DNA from: Halichondria panicea
Taxonomy: Eukaryota; Porifera; Demospongiae; Suberitida; Halichondriidae
Reading direction: 5' to 3'
Assembly: GCF_963675165.1 (NCBI RefSeq)
Contig: NC_087381.1
Location: forward strand, 6,015,378 to 6,079,377
DNA length: 64,000 nucleotides
Every line of letters starts with the position of its first letter. Position 1 is the stretch's first letter. Shown here piece after piece: positions 12,757-23,900 of this stretch. Made by a program: the position numbers and the translations under genes. Below the pieces are notes generated by a model that was not told the origin of the DNA, ran no database searches, and was given only the letters and a program-made list of their open reading frames with translations.

Positions 12757-13812
12757 ATGGCTAGTATTCTGCAGATAGTTGTTCTACAAATCATCGTAAG
12801 CAGGTCTTTATGCAATGGACAACCATGTACTGGGATGAGTTGTCCGGACGGATTGTCGCTAGTGCCAATAACTAACTTTAGTGATTCAGAGAGATGGACC
12901 TTCGACAGTAACGATACTTTACAAATGGTGTGCTATAACGAGAGGGGGGAGCCCCAAAGCTGTCAGCCTGATGATATGGAGCTCTTTCAAACTTTGCTAG
13001 CAGTGGTGTGCAGTCTGTCAATTGTCGGTGATGGTTTTGTAATATTGTCATTATGTATATTTCGAACCATTCGTAAATCTTTTCATGTGCTATTAATTAA
13101 CGTGTGCCTGGCCAATTGTGGATTCGATCTAACAGTGGTAATATTGGGATCTTTGGAGCACACAAAAGAGCTGTGCTACAGTGTAGCAGTGTTGCTACAT
13201 TTTTTCCTGCTGTCACAATTCATGCTCATGTCAGTCACAATGTTCGATACGGTTTATTGTTTCAATAATGCTCGTAAACTGAAGAAAGAGTCTCTGAACT
13301 GTCGACAAGGACGAGTTCCTACACTACTAGTGTTTGGTTGGGGAGTGCCATTATTGATCGTAACAGCAGCTCTAATTGTGGACAATACAACCGAATGGGT
13401 AGGATATGCGCGTGATCCTAGCACCTGTTGGATCGATCAGCCAATATCAGAGGTTATATTTATCGACATTCCATTTTCGATTTCCATAATTTTCAACGTC
13501 ATTATGTTCACTGTTCTTGTTGCTCTTGTGATCAGATTAAAAGCTTTTTGTGGCAACAAGAAGTACCCTAGCAAGCAAACAGATGTACCATACACAAGAT
13601 TCGTCATTACTGTTTTCTGTACCAGTGGAATAACGTGGATTTGTGCTATTTTTAAATACGCTTTCACAAACACTTGGTTTACAAGGACTGTTGTTTTGCT
13701 AAACAGCTCTCAGGGAGTAGCAATTTGTGTTGTATTCCTTTTTAGACTGGAAATAGTTCAAAAGTATCGAAATTTGATCTCCCATTGTCGAACAGAGCAG
13801 ACTAGTACATAA
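12757..13812 (+). CDS. Seven-transmembrane receptor, class B / adhesion-like, intronless
   Basis: A single 351-residue frame. Residues 1-20 look like a signal peptide. A short cysteine-bearing ectodomain (about 21-75) carries N-glycosylation sites such as NFS and NDT. Seven hydrophobic helices follow at about 77-102, 109-131, 141-168, 188-208, 232-260, 281-303 and 309-333. Cys140 at the top of helix 3 and Cys224 in the CWI of loop 2 are the expected disulphide pair. GWGVPLL in helix 4 and the SSQG in helix 7 resemble class B (secretin/adhesion) receptors. No GPS autoproteolysis domain is present, so this is a short or Methuselah-like form; the ligand is unknown. Being intronless, it may be a retrocopy or simply a single-exon gene. 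The copy-1 transposon ends about 240 bp upstream. Confidence 0.75.
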   Translation: MASILQIVVLQIIVSRSLCNGQPCTGMSCPDGLSLVPITNFSDSERWTFDSNDTLQMVCYNERGEPQSCQPDDMELFQTLLAVVCSLSIVGDGFVILSLCIFRTIRKSFHVLLINVCLANCGFDLTVVILGSLEHTKELCYSVAVLLHFFLLSQFMLMSVTMFDTVYCFNNARKLKKESLNCRQGRVPTLLVFGWGVPLLIVTAALIVDNTTEWVGYARDPSTCWIDQPISEVIFIDIPFSISIIFNVIMFTVLVALVIRLKAFCGNKKYPSKQTDVPYTRFVITVFCTSGITWICAIFKYAFTNTWFTRTVVLLNSSQGVAICVVFLFRLEIVQKYRNLISHCRTEQTST

Positions 13813-14128
13813 TTATAACTATACCATTGACAGACCTCAAAGCGTATGCAAGTTCATAATTATGATCACACATGATACGATGAGTTAATCATGCAGTTAG
13901 TTGTTTCCTATATATACCTCCTGTGTTGTGTTTATACCGTACAGTAAATTACACATGGTTATTACATATTTATTGTCTGTACTTTGTACTTTAGTATGGT
14001 GACCTGCTTCTTGCAGGCCTATATTTTAGGTGCTCCCTATACTCCACTGTAGGAAAATGGGGCCACGTACTGCCTCCCCCCCCCCCCCGATATTTTAGGT
14101 GTTAATTCTTAGTCCACATACAATATAC
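13813..14128. other. Intergenic, partial similarity to the Roc gene introns and to 49.25 kb
   Basis: The part from about 13955 resembles 49240-49310 (TAGTATGGTGACCTGCTTCT), and from about 14060 it resembles intron sequence at 18030-18125. The stretch includes a run of C at about 14073-14087. No gene was seen. Confidence 0.45.
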
Positions 14129-14194
14129 CTTTTGATCATTAGTGCTACTAAACACAGAGGGATCAATATTATCATGAGTCACACCAGCTAGATC
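14129..14194 (-). pseudogene. Relic exon of a paralogue of the Roc-COR-DD gene
   Basis: Read on the minus strand this is a 22-codon exon (DLAGVTHDNIDPSVFSSTND) bordered by CATGCAG and GTATATTG. It matches the 23-codon exon at 18189-18121 in sequence, splice sites and flanking intron, with one codon fewer. No other part of a paralogous gene is visible nearby, so it is probably the leftover of a segmental duplication. Confidence 0.65.
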
Positions 14195-14210
14195 CTGCAT
14201 GTATGTACAT

Positions 14211-14369
14211 CAGTGACGTAGGAAAGGGGGAGCTCCAGGGGCTGGAGCCCGCCCCATCTTTCTAAGTAGAGATGACTTATCAAGCTGCTCTATATGTAGA
14301 TAGCCGTACTTTTTTCCATTCAAAAAACTATAGCCCCCCCCCATTAAGCAATTGCTTCCTACGCCATTG
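14211..14369. mobile_element. hAT-like MITE
   Basis: The ends CAGTGACGTAGGAAAG and GCTTCCTACGCCATTG form imperfect terminal inverted repeats of the CAGTGGCG type. The interior is G-rich on the left and C-rich on the right. An exact 8-bp target duplication is not evident; GTACAT occurs on both sides. Confidence 0.5.
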
Positions 14370-15072
14370 TACATGATGAGCACAGTGAAAGTAAATGAAT
14401 ACGAGGATTATGTCAGCTTAACTCACTTACTAATTCCACACACTTTTTGGCTGTATTTTAACAGGGCAACTTGTTTTTGAAGCAGGTTGACAACTTATCT
14501 TCTCAACTATAATTGGCCATGAGTCACACCACATATTTTATAAAGCCCTTTTCATTGCAATTGTTATTGTACATGATGACATAAAAAGAATAGGTACAGT
14601 AGGTAAACAGATACTGTAACAGTACTGACTTGTTATTTTACTAAAAGTTGTGGTTGTGAGAAACCGTTTAAAGCTTGCATTTTCAACGTAAAGTTATGAT
14701 AGAGATAATTAATATTAAGCAAACATAAGCGTATTATATAGAGAGTGACGTAATACACACCATGAGATGAGGGGCATTATTGGTAGCAGCTATACTAGTT
14801 GTAATTATGACCTCATGTGATGTCATGCTGCATATTTTTCTACCAATTTCGTTAATCACACACACATGCGCACATAGCAAGAGAGAAACCATGGTAACAA
14901 ATAATTGTACTATTACGTAGTGTTGCTCAAACTACTATCACTTTAATTATAACAGTGCTATTATTGCTTACGCTCTGAAGAATGTCTATCAAGTCCCTGG
15001 TTGATTATCTACATAACAATTATATAAAGGTGATAAAATCCTTATCTAGCTGTATGAACTGAGGCACATCCC
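14370..15072. other. Intergenic, nothing recognised
   Basis: AT-rich sequence without supported exons or element ends. Confidence 0.35.
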
Positions 15073-15156
15073 TAGCCTCGGTCACAGGCCGATTTTTCTT
15101 TAATAGAACGAAGTTTAGCGTTCAATTGGAGACAGATCGGCCTGGGATCGAGGCTA
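15073..15156. mobile_element. 84-bp element with TAGCCTCG ends
   Basis: It begins TAGCCTCGGTCACAGGCCGA and ends CCTGGGATCGAGGCTA, the same terminal sequence as the TAGCC family, around a core related to 5829-5870. No matching target duplication was found, so it may be a rearranged or solo remnant. Confidence 0.55.
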
Positions 15157-15210
15157 GTGCTGGGGAGTGCTAATACTCACTCCCCAGCACTAGCCTCGAT
15201 CCCAGGCCGA
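15137..15210. repeat. Perfect 33-bp palindrome at the junction of two TAGCC elements
   Basis: The 33 bases at 15137-15169 are exactly complementary to 15178-15210, with an 8-base loop. Each arm is a transposon end plus GTGCTGGGGAGTG or its complement. Confidence 0.85.
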
Positions 15211-16331
15211 GTTTTATAACGGTTAGGCAACTAGTCCTGGTGATGACAGTAGTTGTCTGTGCATGCGTCAGTCGTTCGTCAGATTCTGACAAATGGATAT
15301 TCTTGTTCACTTTCGTGACATTTATATTCGTGTACTATCGTGTACTAGAAGTCAGTTCCCGTTTTATCATTACGATTGGAATGGCTCTTAGCTGAAGCTT
15401 CTCTCTTCTCTGAAGCTTATTCTGAAGACTGAACAACAAGGGAAGAGGTATAAAGCTTTGTCAAGCTTGTTAAGGTCAGATATTTTTGTGTGGGCCCTAT
15501 GGCTATGCTATCAAGTCTTGTTCATGTTTGGCAAGATCTACCGGTAGGTAGACTATAGTTTCATCATTAATATGGTGGATCAAGTGAAGAGTGTGAGCTA
15601 GAGAACTTGGTACTGCCATCATCAGCTCGTCAACAATGACACTATAACCTGTTTAATACGAGAAATTTAATATGTATAGATCTACACGTATTTAGAATGT
15701 CTACTTCTCTGTACAGGAGCAATGACTAATATCCAGCTATCCCAACAGTGCTCCTCTTGGCTATACTAACGGACAGACTGGACAGTTTGAGGTAAGGGTT
15801 TAACCGTCTTTGGTTTCTTTTAATATTGTCCTATACTCACAGGACTGGAGTATGACCTGCTCATTCGAGCGTTGCTGGGTAGCTCAGAGACATCAACATC
15901 AAGAGAATCTACGTTTTCTCAAGCAAAATTTAACTGAGTTACGAGTTGGGGCCTAGAATCAGAGAAGTCCAGCAGCCTGCTAAATCTTTTTGAAACGTAA
16001 TTTGAAGGCATTCAATCATCCTGAAGTTGCCCTGGGTCACTGTAATTGTGCTGCAGCACAACTGGCAACTCCCCAGGCCTTTGTGAAGCAGCTCCCTATG
16101 TGCATCTTTTGTGTACTCACTCTGTGCATTTTCTGTGTACAAATTTCTATTATTGATTTATTAAATATTTTTGCCGACCACAAATATACAATGAAAATTT
16201 GACACATGCACAGACAACTAGTACCTAGTAGAATCTAACGAACGATTGACGCATGCACAGACAACTAGTGCCAGGCCTAGTTGTTTGCCTAACCGTTATA
16301 AAAGCGAAAACTCGGCCTGGGATCGAGGCTA
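15191..16331 (+). mobile_element. TAGCC-family DNA transposon, copy 2
   Basis: This 1,141-bp copy of the element at 11441-12519 has the same ends and orientation. It is flanked by a perfect 9-bp duplication, CCCCAGCAC (15182-15190 and 16332-16340). Small insertions and deletions relative to copy 1 show independent ageing. Confidence 0.85.
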
Positions 16332-16340
16332 CCCCAGCAC

Positions 16341-17610
16341 ATGACATTTGGAAGGATCGGCTATTTTGACACTAGAGTAAAGTGGCTATCATTGAAATGG
16401 GTACATGTACTTGCATGATCCACAAATACTTTGCAGGTGCGTTTAGAACACAATCTGCTTGGTGCTTTCCGTCCCGATATCTGTCATTCAACGTTTAGAT
16501 CAGTTGTTGGTCGCATGTGCAGTTATTTAGTGTGTTGTCTTTAAATGCGTTCTACGATACAGATGAATACCATCTCGGTATAGCGTTGAGAATTTGCTTA
16601 GGTCAACACCACTCAATTTAAAGGGAGAGCCAGAAACATTCTCTCTGCCCGCTTCCAGACTCACCAAATGGACGCTAAACACATTCTGTGGTCTGGTGTC
16701 CTAGGATACCACCAGAAGTTGAATTACAACTAAGAGGTGTGGAATTGCATTACCTGGCAGGTCAATGATACACTCTAGGTGAAGAAGTGCCTCAGCTCGT
16801 CAGCCGTTGAGTTTATGACAAAACTGATGTTAAAAGGAATGGAAGGAATCGCATACTCCGCCTATTTTATACTCACTTGACAAATCATATTATATTAGCT
16901 GAATCTAGAAGCATAAAGTAGATTCTGAATGCTCTTGTTATATAATGTACTTATAATTATACAGTTAATATTAATATACAGTTCTATAATTATCAATGAT
17001 TCAGTCATTCACTCTTCTGCATGACCGCACGCTTCCTTATGACCACACTATACTATTTCCCCTCATGCACTCCCTGCATGCATACGTATAGTCAGTGGAC
17101 TGCTGATATAATTATATCTTATACTTTGTGAACGTTGCCATGCTCAGTAACTACTACTGAGTGGTTGTGCTATAGGGCTAAAAGGGTATGTGAACAGATA
17201 TTGGCTGCATTATAATGTACTAAAGTAAAACGTATTCAATAAAAATTCTACTTTTTGTACAAATTTTGTATGTGGCTATAGCCTCGACGTCTGACATGCA
17301 GACGGCTTATAATGGATAACAGGCTAGAATTGTTTAGGTAAAGATCAAAATGCAGCAACAAGAGTATAAACAGATTTATAACACAATAAACGTCAAGTTC
17401 AAATCAGTACAAGAGTCCTACAACAGTTTAACAGTTCCCAGCACTCATAGATCACTGGATCTGCATGTAAAGAAAGCATACTAGTGTCTCAAGCAGTATA
17501 CTAATTCCGGGTATTTATAAGGAGCTGGAAATTAATGAGCTAGCACAACAATTAAGCTTGCATTTTGGAAGGAATACAGTCACTGCATGTGCAGTATATA
17601 TAGATACTAA
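16341..17610. other. Intergenic, nothing recognised
   Basis: No exon or element end is supported. It should hold the 3' flank of the minus-strand Roc-COR-DD gene. Confidence 0.35.
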
Positions 17611-17952
17611 TTACCTTATTTTCAAGTACTGACAGATCTGGATAGCAATTTCTTCCTTCTTCAGATCCAATAAGATTCTAATCAGTGCTCTGAAGGTTGT
17701 TTCGCTGGGTTCGTGACCCCTCCAGATTGACAAACAGTTGATCACTGCCACTTGATTGCCTTTAACAAAAGCATCTCTCTTCACGTCAGCTTGTTCATTG
17801 TCAGTCAACTTCAGTGGGTTGAGGTAGAGCTCCACATTATCAAAGTGTGTAGCTACTAGAGCAAGGTCGTCTTGTACAATCTCTCGATCCAACTGCTCGT
17901 CAGTGACTCCATGCTTGACCATCAACTCATGGACGATGGTGGTCCCCGGATC
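17611..17952 (-). other. C-terminal death-domain exon of the Roc-COR gene
   Basis: It reads DPGTTIVHELMVKHGVTDEQ and then a helical DD of the same subtype as the plus-strand cluster (LTDNEQ, GNQVAVINCLSIW, TTFRALIRILLDL, ICQYL). The frame ends at a TAA that overlaps a possible GTAATT donor, so this is either the last exon or one spliced onward. Confidence 0.75.
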
Positions 17953-20900
17953 CTATACACATAAAAATATTGAGAAAGTCAACAGTTGAAAAACACAACA
18001 GGCCGGCCATGCATTTCCCTACTCTATAAATGGAGTCTTGGGAGCCACTGCCTCCCCCCCGATATTTTAGGTGTTAATTCTTACTCCACTGAATTACAGG
18101 TATAATTACGTACAATATACCTTTTGATCATCACCACTGCTACTAAACACAGAGGGATCAATAACATCATGAGCCACACCAGCTAGATCCTGCATGTACA
18201 TTAGTGAAAGTAAAAATCAGTGGCATGTTAAAATCCACTCACCAGAGGGTTTCTCCAAGTGAGGACACTGTACTTGTTGAGAGTCTCCCTCAGACAGCTG
18301 TAAGTTCCCTCAGTTTCACTCCTCCACGTCTCAAGGGCTTGGACCACCTCCTGTCTGGGCTGAATGTTGACATTAGAAGCTCGAGATTGGCTCAGGATTT
18401 GTCTATACAAGAGAATACTTTTTGGATTGGAAATTTGACTAGCAAAATGAGAAATAAAGGCATTTGAAATTTGATCATCTTTCATGACATTTTTGTCACT
18501 GTGAATACACTGTAGGGTGTTGACATCCAAACCAGCGTACGGCTCAAACTGGAGAAGACATTTTATTGAACGAGCTCGATGAACAGACTTCACAGTTCCT
18601 TTTTGAGAGCTGACAGCTGCAGCAAAATCTTTAACACTAAACAAAGTTAGCTCTGAGGAAGGTTTTAGAGGATGACTGACAACTTCCTGTGAATCGATTA
18701 GTGATTCCAGAACAACAATTTTGGAACAAATATCCTTAACTGTTTCGATAACTTTGTTGACTACCTTGGAGCGATGGGCTAGACTCTCAGGTGTAACAAC
18801 TTCGGCTCGTATTTTAATAGTGAAAGATTTATTGTTGCAAAGCTCGAGGTGTGTGGTGATCCCATCATCATTGCACCAGCAGATCCCACTTTTCCACACA
18901 GAGCAAAATTTCTGCAGGGAAGGAACATGGTGTAGTACTTTGCTAGCAGGAGCAAGGCCGAACGTGAACACTATTCTCAGAATGAGGACCTGAAGGCAGC
19001 GAGGATCGAAAAAATCTGTGTCTTGAAAGGTTTCAATTATCCAGCCAAAGTGGTAACTCATGGAAGGGTCTTCCTCCCACACACGCTCTGGAGTTTCGAT
19101 TTTGATAAGCCCGGGAAAGAAGAGGTAGCGAGTGTCGTCTAGGTCTGGCTCCATCTTCTGAATGTACTCTAGAACCTGCTTGTCTTTGATCTCAAAGCAC
19201 AGTTCTAAATGTGTCATGAAAGCAATCAGCATTTCAATGTCGTAGTTACTGAAAGTTTCGGCAAATTTGGATAAAGGAACCACTCCAGTACTTGAGGCAA
19301 GATCGCAGTGCTGACGCAAATGCTCAGGAGCAAACACTGTCCCAGTGACATCAGAGAGCAATTTTTTGGATTGACAAATCAGGAATGACTTTTCCGGTGA
19401 TGATTCGTTGTGAAGAAACAGCAGCAGACCAGTTTTGCTTAGCTGGTCACAGATATGAACTAGACGGGTGAGGGTGGTCGGAATGAAGGAGAGAATGTTT
19501 GCCATTTTCTCAGACTCGTGTGTCTGTTCTAGATCACTGCGTAATCGTTGTTGAACAACCTTCAATGAAACTGCAAGTTCTTTTTTGAAGCTTTCAGCAA
19601 GGTAGATATAAAAGGTGTGAGCATTCAGGCTGATGGTTTCTGGAGAGCGGAGAATAGCGGAGCTTTTCTGAATTTGTTTTCTTGTTTTTTTCATATCATC
19701 CGAATCAGCAAAGCGACAATCCATTGGAATGAACCCTGTGAACTCCAACTTCGAGAATTGCTTAATAATGGGGGCAAAGATGCTCTCTTTGGCTCGTGGA
19801 TCTTCTCCCATTTCCTTCACCTGGTCGGCATGGCTGCCAACGACTATCACGTGTGCTTTGCCTTTCAGATTGGTGCATTGGTTTTGAATGAGGGTCAACC
19901 AACGATGGAATCAATAATTGCCTGCTCACTTTCTACAAGCTTAGCACAGAGGATAATGATGGGTGGTGAGGTTTGAACAGCATTCTCCAGAATGGCACAG
20001 TGGCTCGTGTAAAACTCTTTCTGACCAGCGAAATCAAAATAGATGATTCTCCCAAACTCTTTGGTGTATACTTCGTGCGGTATGATCCCCACTGTCCTTG
20101 CATCGACACCATCCACGGGTCTTGCTCTCTGGAATATAGACCAAAACCCTTTTGAGCTCAGAATGGACTGCAACAGAGTGCTCTTCCCCACGCCACCATC
20201 ACCAATGATGAGCACAAACAGAGGAAGGTGTGGGGGTCGCTCGGACGAGAGCTTTCCGATGAGCTTGCTGTGTTTCTTGTAGACATTGGCAGCCTTGGCT
20301 CCATGTTTCAAGAGGAGCTGTATGATATCAGGGTCGTTGGACAAATCGAGAGGTGTCTTGCCTTCTTTGTCGGTCACATTCGGATCGCTGTGGAATTTTG
20401 CTAGTAGAAATTCCAATTTTGATTTTTCATTTTGCTTTACTGCTAGTAAGAGGACACCTAGAATACAGAAAATTAACCTTAGAATTATGATCGTGAATCT
20501 ATTATAAGCAACGATTAGATCAATTAGAAAACAGTGATTTTTGTCGCCTTCGAAGATCCTATTATATTTCAACCACTATCTCATTAGCAGTTAAAGAAAG
20601 TGTCTTGTTTGCACAAACAGCACAAACCGACACACACATCTATCACTGTGCACACACAGATAATAGTAATAATTATAGCTAGACAAAAAAAGTCGTTCAT
20701 TGTGTGATAGACCAGTTGCATGTAAGAGAAAAAAGTTATTGCTGTGACTTCACGGCTGGATGCCGTCGTAGGTGTTAAATCTGCACCAGTTATTGTAAAA
20801 TTCAAGTATGGAGTTAAGTAGCCCAGGTTGAGATTTCTTGAGATACCTCGTCGATACAGGAGAAGGTGTGGCTGATATGGGAAGAGATGTGCGTGCTTTA

Positions 20901-23900
20901 CACGTGCACTGTGGCAATGGATCCCAGTAGAAACAGTTGATGCAGTTCTCCACGTACATGTGTTCAGTTCTAGAAACATAGACAAAAGAAGTGGACTGAG
21001 AAAATGTCTCAAATCCACTGACTTCCTAGATACCAAAGTAAGATAGCTGAATGGCTAGAGCTTCTCCAAGAGAGAATACTTGGGAACCAAGTTTGAAAAA
21101 AATCTTGCTGCAGCTAACTGGATAAGCTCTAAAGACTGGCTTGCACTGACAACATGGAGAACTGCAAAAAATGGTTTCTATTGGATACATTAAATAGTTT
21201 GCACACAGTGTAGTGCACGTGTAAGTCTGAATGACTTGTGCATAGATCTAACGCCCACGATGGCCTTTGTGTTCCAGTTCCTGGTCAATATGAATTTAAA
21301 TATAGAGTTAATTGCCTGCTTTCCTAACTATCGAGTCATACTCGTTACAGAGACATCCGGTTACTGGGTGGGGCTCGAAAATGACTGCGCATCCTCGAAT
21401 ATACTCAGCTAGGGTGGTTAAGGCGAAAATGTCTTGTCATTGTGAAATGGCATCATCAATGCATGTTTTTGCTCTTGAATGATATCTTATACGTAGAAAG
21501 GATCAGTATGACAACATCGTATGGTTACTGGAATATTGTGTGCGTTACCTGTGACCATTTATTTTAAACAACTCTTTTGAGAATGCAGCCTCCAATACAC
21601 AATTTTATGACCTCATCTTAGTATTAAAAGAAAGCTCTTACTATAGTACAGTAGGAACTATGTTAGTATTTAGGGCTGCTTTCATGTATTTTGTACAGTA
21701 AAACTATGCATATATGATTGCTTTTCTCCTTTTTTCAGCAATTAAGTCACTGTAATCTGAGATATACTATTGACCTCATACTAAATACTAACATTTTTTC
21801 TACCAAGAGCTTTACATTTTGGGTGAAAAAAGGTACTAGCTATTGTCAAGATTTGATACAAGAAATCTTGAGTTGTTTACAGTACACTTCATCTCAATTT
21901 TAATGCTGTTTTGCTTAAAATCTGCCTTACCCTACCTGAGTAAGTGCCCTCTGCTATTGATCCCATTAGCGCAATACCCTAACAATCCAGTTTCTCCCGC
22001 AGTAGTTCTCAGCAGAAAGTTTAAAATACGTCAAAGAACATATATAAACATGCAGAAGTAGTGGGTGAGTGTGGCACAAAGCAGTGGCGGATCCTGGAAT
22101 TAGAATAGCAAAGCTTGGCTTATCTATTGCATGGATGATATAGTGCGTTAGCCTCCTTCACTGGCCTCCCCTGAAGAGAAGTCCTGCTATACTGACTGCT
22201 TGCGCATGCGCAACATTATTGGATATTTTTCCCGGACAATTTCAGTTAATATACTGAATTTATCAGAGAAAATATCCTGACAAAGAATATGCACAGAGCT
22301 ATAGAGCTAGCTAGCTAGAGACAGGTTTATTCAGTGGCGGATCCAGACAGGTTCCATGGGTTTCATAGAACCTCCCTTTCACACAAGAACACACTGGAGA
22401 TCAACTTACTATATAGCTAGCAACTCAGCTTGAATGATCGTGATCTGTAGTTCTAATACGCATGCATGCTCATTGCTTAGGAAAAGTGATGACCTTTTTT
22501 TTTTAGTAAAATTAACTGTTTTGGAACCTCCCTTTCAACATTCCTGGATCCGCCACTGTTGTTGTACTGGTATACAGCTATTTTCTTTCTGGTAGAGTTA
22601 GTAGCAGTAGTATAGTAGACTTTCTCTAAAGTTAGCATTAGATGGGCATGGCCTATCCCATATAGGCTAGTGTCAGCTTCACTCTTCCTTCAATCCACTT
22701 CCGTTTGTTGTGACGTCACTGTTTTACTGAGCATACATGGTGTTATCCGGTATCTGGCTAATGGTTAGTGCATGTGCAAGCAGTTGATACCAGGTCCACT
22801 CTTCAAGGAAGTGCGGCCTGGGATCGAGGCTAATTGTCCGTATGCATGCGCTTAACCGTGGAGTTAATATTGTATATGTCTTTATATATTATAGTCCCTC
22901 TTGCGTTGTCGAGAAGGCTTGCACACTAGTCTGAAGCCAGAAGAGCCTACCTCTACAATGGTCGTATGGTTGAGATGTCTGAACTTGGTTTCTATACAGG
23001 CTATGGCAATTTAGTCTTTGTGCTGTTCTTGCATGACAACGCAATAGAGTGACAAGTTATACAATAAAAAAAGTGTAGTAAACAAACTAGTTTACAGTCT
23101 AATTTTACGAAGGTTTACTAATTAATGTGGAACGAATTCCTCAGATTCTGGGAAACTCGTTGAATGCATGTGTACTATCACCCATGCAATAGACACCAGG
23201 CCGTATTTAACCGGACAGAGGCTATAACAAAGTTGTTGATCAGATTTCTTAGGGTTTCATTGGAAACCACTGAAATTCCCATTCAGTGTAAAGCCATAGA
23301 CCTATAATTATACTAAACATACTTTCAGGATCACATTTATGCTCGTTCACAAGGTACTTGACTGTGTCCAAGTGGCCATTAGCACAGGCCAGAGAGAGTG
23401 GGGTGTCACCAGCTTTATTTACTGTAAAAAAGAATTGAGATTATTATGCCTGGTGTATGCATGCGTGCGCAAGCGGTGTGTGTGTGTGTTACAGTTGCTC
23501 AAGGATCAATTATGAAGTGCAAGTAAGAGCATCTATATATAGGCTTCTAGTCATGTTTTCATTAAGCCGTGATCATCAATATAGATGTTTGTGAGTCAAG
23601 ACTAAGTAACATACTCAGTTATACAGAGCTGGTCTAGGAGTGGAGGAATGCATGGAAGAAACAATTCTTTCACCTTTTGGATCGAGGACCACCGTTTCCA
23701 CAAGACGCTTGACACAGTCCAGCCAGCCATAGAATGCACTCACTGACAGAGCACTCTCACCTTCAATTAAGACAACAAATTAAGTTGGTTGAGATTAATT
23801 AAGACAACAACAGTATATATTAGTTACTTGTAGCTACAATACAGATGTATCAATAAATATCTTACAAGCTTATATGATAATAATATTATGGTTTTAATAA

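Noticed and set aside
20584-21036. 150-codon minus-strand frame with a hydrophobic end
   Set aside because: Overlapping frames look equally likely, there is no homology I recognise, and it sits in a Roc-gene intron.
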